In this document: positions 6,867-10,239 of the stretch, one piece after another | How the letters are laid out: each line of letters starts with the position of its first letter | Numbering within the stretch: position 1 is the stretch's first letter | Notes under the pieces: generated by a model | Database searches by the model: none | What the model was told of the DNA's origin: nothing | What the model saw: the letters and a program-made list of their open reading frames with translations, nothing else | Source: DASQDT01 sp036380435 | GTDB taxonomy: Bacteria; Acidobacteriota; Blastocatellia; Pyrinomonadales; Pyrinomonadaceae | Direction of reading: 5' to 3' | DNA: 10,239 bases | NCBI GenBank assembly: GCA_036380435.1 | Contig: DASVES010000332.1 | Coordinates: 1 to 10,239, forward strand | Program-made: the position numbers and the translations under genes

Positions 6867-9278
6867 ATGCAGGAGATCACCCGCAGTAGAGCCACGTGGA
6901 TCGGCGCGCGCGCCCGCGCGCCGCTGGTGGCGCGCGTGTTGGCCCTGCTGGCGCTGTTCGGCGGGATTGCTTTCATCGGGGTTTCGGTCTATCGCTCGCG
7001 GGGCGTCGAGAAGTTTGTCATGCGGGGCGGCGCGGCGGAGTTGTCGAAGGACGTGGTGCGCGTCGTCGAAGGCTACGAGCACCGGGAGATGAAGGACAAC
7101 CGCCTGCACATACTGCTGCGCGCCTCCCGCGAGATCACCTACACGGACGGCCACCACGAGCTTGAGGATGTGAGCCTCGAGGTCTACCCCGAAACGGGCG
7201 ACCGCCCCGACCGCGTCACCGCCAAGCGCACCATCATCACCGACCAGAACATGCGCGTCCTCTTCACCGGCGACGTGAACGTCGAGACGCGCGACGCCCT
7301 CAAGGCCAAAACCGAGTCGATCAACTACGACATCCGCAACGAGGTCGGCGTCTCGGACGTGCCCCTGACCTTCGAGCGCGAAAACGTCCACGGGCGAGCC
7401 GACGCCGCGACCGTGGATGCTAAAAACAAGAAGCTCGACTTACGCGGCAATGTCGAGATCGTTGTCGAGCCGAAGGCGAAGGACGCGGTGGCGAAGCCCG
7501 GCGCGCGCGAGCGGCCCATCACCATTCGTTCGCCGCTGGCCAATTTCGACCAGAACGCGTTGACGCTCGTCTTCTCCGGCGGGGCCACAGCCGAGCAGGA
7601 GCAGGATGTCTTTAGCGGCGACATCCTCACCGGCTTTCTCAATGCCGCAAAGAAAATCGAGCGCATCGAGGCGCGCGGCAACTCCTATCTGCGCTCGCTC
7701 TCCGACGGCCACGCGGCCGAGGTTCACTCCGCCGACATGGACTTCCTCTTCGACCCCGACCAGAAGATCAAGTATGCGAAGGCGAGCCGCGACGCGCGCG
7801 GCCGCAGTCTCGACGCCGACGCCGAGGTCGCCTTTACGACACCGGGCGACGCCTTCGTGGATTTCACCCCGCAGGGCGAGCGCAGCCTCATCTCGCGCCT
7901 CGTCATTAACAATCGCCCCGTCATCACGCTCGCGGCGCCGAAGTCCAAAGCGGGCGACCCCAATGCGGCCAACAAGCGCCTGATCTCTGACTCGGTTCGC
8001 CTCTTCTGGCGCGCCACAGGCAAAGACCTCGAACGCGCCGAGGCCGAGGGCAACGCCGAGCTGTACGTCGAGCCGGTGACGCCCTCTCCCACGGCCGACC
8101 GCAAGACGCTCACCGCGCCACGCTTCGACGGAGACTTCTACGAGGCCGGCAACCTCGCCAAAACCTTCGTCGCGCAGGGCGGCGCGAAGGCCGTCATCGA
8201 TCCCATCCAGCCCTCCGAGACCCGCGCCACGCGCACGCTCACCTCCGCGCGCATGACCGCCAATTTCGTCCGCGAGACGCAGGACGTGGAGCGCATCGAC
8301 GCCGACGGCGACGCGCGCTTCGTCGAGCGCGAGCGCACGCTTACCTCGCAGAAGATGGAGGCCGTCTTCGGGCAGGGACAGGCCATGCAGAAGGTCGAGG
8401 CGAAGGTAAACGCCAAGTTCAACGAGCGCGACCGCAACGGCGAGGCGGCGACCATGACCTACACGGCGGGCGACGAAGTGGTGCGCCTGCGCGGCGGCGA
8501 GCCGGTCGTCTGGGACGCGCGCGCCCGCCTCAAAGCGCCCGAAATCGACTCCGACATGCGTAACAAGATTTCCTACGCGCGCGGGCGCGTCGCAACGACC
8601 TACTACAGTCAGGAGCAGACGGGCGGCGCCGCGCCCTTCAAGAAGACTAAGAGTCCCATCTTCATCGCCTCGCAGGACGCCGAGTTCCAGCACGAGACGG
8701 GCGTCGGCATCTACACGGGCGCCGCGCGCGCGTGGCAGGACGACAATTTCGTCAAGGCCGACCGCCTCACCCTGCGCCGCGAGCAGAAGCGCATGGAGGG
8801 CGACGGCAACGTCCAGAGCGCGCTCTATCAGGCGCGACGCAAGGACGCCGCCGGCAACCGCTCGGTCGTCCCCGTCTTCGCCACCTCCGCGCGCATGTTC
8901 TACGCGGACCCGGAGCGCCTGCTCCACTACGAGACGAGCGTGGACATCAAGCAGGGCACCGAGCGCATCATGGCGAACGCGGCCGATGTCTACCTCCAGC
9001 CCGAGACCTACGAGGCCGAGCGCACCGTCGCGCAGGGCAACGTCGTCGTCACGCAGCCCGGCCGGCGCGGCACCGGCGACTGGGCGCAGTACACCGCGGC
9101 CGACGAATCGGTAGTGCTCACGGGCAACCCCGCCCGCGTCGAGGACGCCGCCAAGGGCGACTCCGCGAGCAACCGCATGACCGTCTACCTGCGCGAAGAC
9201 CGCATCGTCTCCGACGCCGGCGAGAGCAAACAATCCACGGGCCGCGTGCGCTCGTCGCACAAGATAAAGAAACAGTGA
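6867..9278 (+). CDS. lptC: LPS-export periplasmic protein, LptC-LptA-like fusion of 803 residues
   Basis: Probable periplasmic bridge component of the Lpt pathway, which carries LPS from the inner to the outer membrane. One membrane anchor (about residues 21-42) follows an Arg-rich cytoplasmic start. Residues ~45-200 fit LptC, and the rest reads as repeated OstA/LptA-like beta strands. A turn motif of the type A-x-G-[ND]-[AV] recurs with its Gly near residues 194, 271, 395, 438, 481, 647 and 724, with related turns at 135 and 753. E. coli LptC (191 residues) and LptA (185) together are less than half this length, so a separate LptA may not be needed. The C-terminus is basic (SSHKIKKQ). I start at ATG 6867, because an in-frame GTG at 6780 would translate the heptamer repeat. 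There is no Shine-Dalgarno, but TAAAGATGCAG is shared with the lptB start. The stop is the first repeat unit of the next element. Exact domain borders are inferred. Confidence 0.85.
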   Translation: MQEITRSRATWIGARARAPLVARVLALLALFGGIAFIGVSVYRSRGVEKFVMRGGAAELSKDVVRVVEGYEHREMKDNRLHILLRASREITYTDGHHELEDVSLEVYPETGDRPDRVTAKRTIITDQNMRVLFTGDVNVETRDALKAKTESINYDIRNEVGVSDVPLTFERENVHGRADAATVDAKNKKLDLRGNVEIVVEPKAKDAVAKPGARERPITIRSPLANFDQNALTLVFSGGATAEQEQDVFSGDILTGFLNAAKKIERIEARGNSYLRSLSDGHAAEVHSADMDFLFDPDQKIKYAKASRDARGRSLDADAEVAFTTPGDAFVDFTPQGERSLISRLVINNRPVITLAAPKSKAGDPNAANKRLISDSVRLFWRATGKDLERAEAEGNAELYVEPVTPSPTADRKTLTAPRFDGDFYEAGNLAKTFVAQGGAKAVIDPIQPSETRATRTLTSARMTANFVRETQDVERIDADGDARFVERERTLTSQKMEAVFGQGQAMQKVEAKVNAKFNERDRNGEAATMTYTAGDEVVRLRGGEPVVWDARARLKAPEIDSDMRNKISYARGRVATTYYSQEQTGGAAPFKKTKSPIFIASQDAEFQHETGVGIYTGAARAWQDDNFVKADRLTLRREQKRMEGDGNVQSALYQARRKDAAGNRSVVPVFATSARMFYADPERLLHYETSVDIKQGTERIMANAADVYLQPETYEAERTVAQGNVVVTQPGRRGTGDWAQYTAADESVVLTGNPARVEDAAKGDSASNRMTVYLREDRIVSDAGESKQSTGRVRSSHKIKKQ

Positions 9279-9342
9279 TAAGTGATGAGTGATAAGTGAT
9301 AAGAAAGAGAAAAGCGGACTTTCTTATCACTCATCACTTATC
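9275..9342. repeat. Heptamer inverted repeat, family A, copy 2 (GTGATAA unit)
   Basis: The 29-base left arm (9275-9303) is identical to that of the copy at 6766. The 19-nt spacer (9304-9322) differs from the first copy at two bases, and one of these keeps pairing beside the stem. The right arm (9323-9342) is shorter, CTTATCA, CTCATCA, CTTATC, lacking one unit needed for full pairing, so the hairpin would have a 7-nt bulge. The first unit supplies the TGA of the preceding gene (9276-9278). The 18 nt after it hold a degraded-looking CTTTTCAC and then the lptB start. Confidence 0.9.
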
Positions 9343-9360
9343 CTTTTCACTGCTCTAAAG

Positions 9361-10164
9361 ATGCAGACCGAGGAGATCATCGAGACGAGAAGCGGCGAGG
9401 CGCCGGCGGAGAGGAGTGCGCCGGACGTGGGCGTGCCGTCGCCGACTGCGCTCGCCGCGTTCGGGCTGGTGAAGAGCTACGGCAAGCGGCGCGTGGTTGA
9501 CGAGGTCAGCCTGCACGTCGAACAGTCGGAAGTGGTCGGCCTGCTCGGGGCCAACGGGGCGGGGAAGACGACGACCTTCTACATGATGGTCGGGCTGGAG
9601 CAGCCGAACGCGGGGCGCGTCATGCTGGGCAAGCGGGAGATCACGAAGCTTCCCATGTACCTGCGCGCGCGCCTCGGCGTCGGATATCTGCCGCAGGAGC
9701 CGTCGATCTTCCGCAAGCTCTCGGTCGAGGAGAATCTTCTGGCCGTGCTCGAACACATGCCGATGCGTCGCCGCGAGCAGTTGAAGCGGGTGGAAGAACT
9801 CCTCGAAGAGTTTGGCATCGCGCAGGTCAGGCGCACGCGCGGCGACCGTCTCTCGGGTGGCGAGCGTCGCCGCACGGAGATCGCCCGCGCCATCGCCACC
9901 GACCCGCAGTACATCCTGCTCGACGAGCCGTTCGCCGGCATCGACCCGAAGGCCGTTGACGAACTCCAGAACCTGATCCTCTATCTGAGCAGCCGCGGCA
10001 TCGGCATCCTTATCACGGATCACAACGTCCGCGAGACGCTGGGCGTCACCAACCGCGCGTACATCATGGCCGAGGGAAAAATTTTCCGCGCGGGCGCTCC
10101 TCTGGAGTTGACGGACGACCCGGAGGTGCGGCGTCTCTACCTCGGCGAGAAGTTTCGGATGTGA
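9361..10164 (+). CDS. lptB: LPS-export ABC transporter ATP-binding protein LptB
   Basis: The cytoplasmic ATPase that powers LPS extraction by the LptBFG complex. All ABC signatures are present in the 267-residue product: Walker A GANGAGKTT at 63-71 (Lys69), Q-loop Gln112 in YLPQEPSIF, signature LSGGE at 164-168, Walker B ILLDEP at 185-190 with catalytic Glu189, D-loop FAGIDP, and H-loop His221 in ITDHNVRETL. The LPQE.SIFRKLSVEEN stretch and the FAGIDP..V motif are typical of LptB rather than of other ABC ATPases. E. coli LptB has 241 residues; the difference is a ~30-residue acidic N-terminal extension. Start ATG 9361 is preferred over an in-frame GTG at 9289 inside the heptamer repeat. It follows the LptC/LptA-like gene directly, as lptB often follows lptC-lptA. 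The inner-membrane partners LptF and LptG are not in the window. Confidence 0.96.
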   Translation: MQTEEIIETRSGEAPAERSAPDVGVPSPTALAAFGLVKSYGKRRVVDEVSLHVEQSEVVGLLGANGAGKTTTFYMMVGLEQPNAGRVMLGKREITKLPMYLRARLGVGYLPQEPSIFRKLSVEENLLAVLEHMPMRRREQLKRVEELLEEFGIAQVRRTRGDRLSGGERRRTEIARAIATDPQYILLDEPFAGIDPKAVDELQNLILYLSSRGIGILITDHNVRETLGVTNRAYIMAEGKIFRAGAPLELTDDPEVRRLYLGEKFRM

Positions 10165-10188
10165 GGGGTTTGCGCGCTCCGGCGTAAA

Positions 10189-10200
10189 ATCGGTTATAAT
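10189..10200 (+). promoter_or_regulatory. Probable promoter -10 box (TATAAT) downstream of lptB
   Basis: A perfect TATAAT at 10195-10200 lies 30 nt behind the lptB stop in an otherwise GC-rich stretch. A -35 box is weak: TTGCGC at 10170-10175 has three consensus bases and a 19-nt spacer. The box would start transcription near 10207 towards a gene beyond the window. The bases ahead of it (ATCGG) also precede the -10-like site upstream of the PilZ gene. Confidence 0.5.
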
Positions 10201-10239
10201 CTCCTCGTGGGGCGCGCCGTGAAGCGCGTGTCCGTTAGA
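10201..10239 (+). other. Leader or beginning of the next gene, incomplete
   Basis: The last 39 bases follow the TATAAT box. A small GC-rich hairpin is possible (CGCGC 10213-10217 with GCGCG 10224-10228). A GTG at 10219 is open to the window end (seven codons) but has no ribosome-binding site, so it may be only leader sequence. In several diderm phyla rpoN follows lptB; nothing here confirms that. Confidence 0.2.

Noticed and set aside
7440..9260. Open frame of 606 codons on the minus strand opposite the LptC/LptA-like gene
   Set aside because: Low-complexity Ala/Arg/Val/Asp-rich translation without motifs; a typical antisense shadow of GC-rich codon usage. The same holds for 5210-6622 opposite recJ and 955-1662 opposite rnj.
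3458..9342. Insertion sequence or transposon
   Set aside because: No transposase gene is present, no target-site duplication could be seen around the hairpins, and genes between the copies are ordinary housekeeping genes.
9289..9360. In-frame GTG at 9289 extending LptB by 24 residues through the second repeat
   Set aside because: Same repeat-encoded residues as at 6780, in an unrelated protein; they cannot be a real domain of both.
1..10239. Defence system or biosynthetic cluster
   Set aside because: All recognised genes are core RNA-decay, repair and envelope functions; the one unknown small membrane protein is not enough to support a system.

Overview
This GC-rich window (about two thirds G+C by eye) carries nine plus-strand genes, all reading the same way. 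The envelope genes (undecaprenyl-diphosphate phosphatase, LPS-export LptC/LptA-like and LptB proteins) indicate a diderm bacterium. RNase J, a stand-alone ACT-domain protein, a PilZ protein coupled to recJ and a very long LptC/LptA-type protein together suggest Acidobacteriota, perhaps Blastocatellia. That placement is inference from gene content and style, not from a marker gene.

Layout: 10-1668 RNase J; 1743-2186 ACT-domain protein; 2200-2691 small membrane-anchored protein of unknown function, lower in GC than its neighbours; 2681-3451 SDR-family oxidoreductase starting at TTG; 3592-4494 uppP; 4681-5016 PilZ-domain protein; 5018-6769 recJ; 6867-9278 an 803-residue LptC-LptA-like protein; 9361-10164 lptB; then a perfect TATAAT box and the beginning of whatever follows. 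The first four genes are tightly packed (small gaps or an overlap), as are PilZ and recJ (1 nt apart). The lpt pair forms an envelope module: LptB supplies ATP hydrolysis, and the long protein is the inner-membrane-anchored periplasmic part of the LPS bridge.

The most unusual feature is between the genes. Each of the four larger gaps (140, 186, 97 and 82 nt) contains an inverted repeat whose arms are tandem 7-base units. There are three unrelated sequence families (GTGATAA, TTAGCTG, GGCAAAA/GTAAAAA) with one shared architecture: a heptamer array, a short loop or spacer, then the complementary array. The elements start at or just behind the stop codon of the upstream gene. In two cases the element itself provides that stop codon. 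In two families the 7-base period places stop codons in all three forward frames. They resemble in style the short tandemly repeated repetitive (STRR) heptamers of heterocystous cyanobacteria, but form long hairpins here.

Within the LptC-LptA-like protein a recurrent Gly-Asn/Asp turn motif, with three copies spaced exactly 43 residues apart, suggests that the periplasmic beta-bridge has grown by internal duplication.
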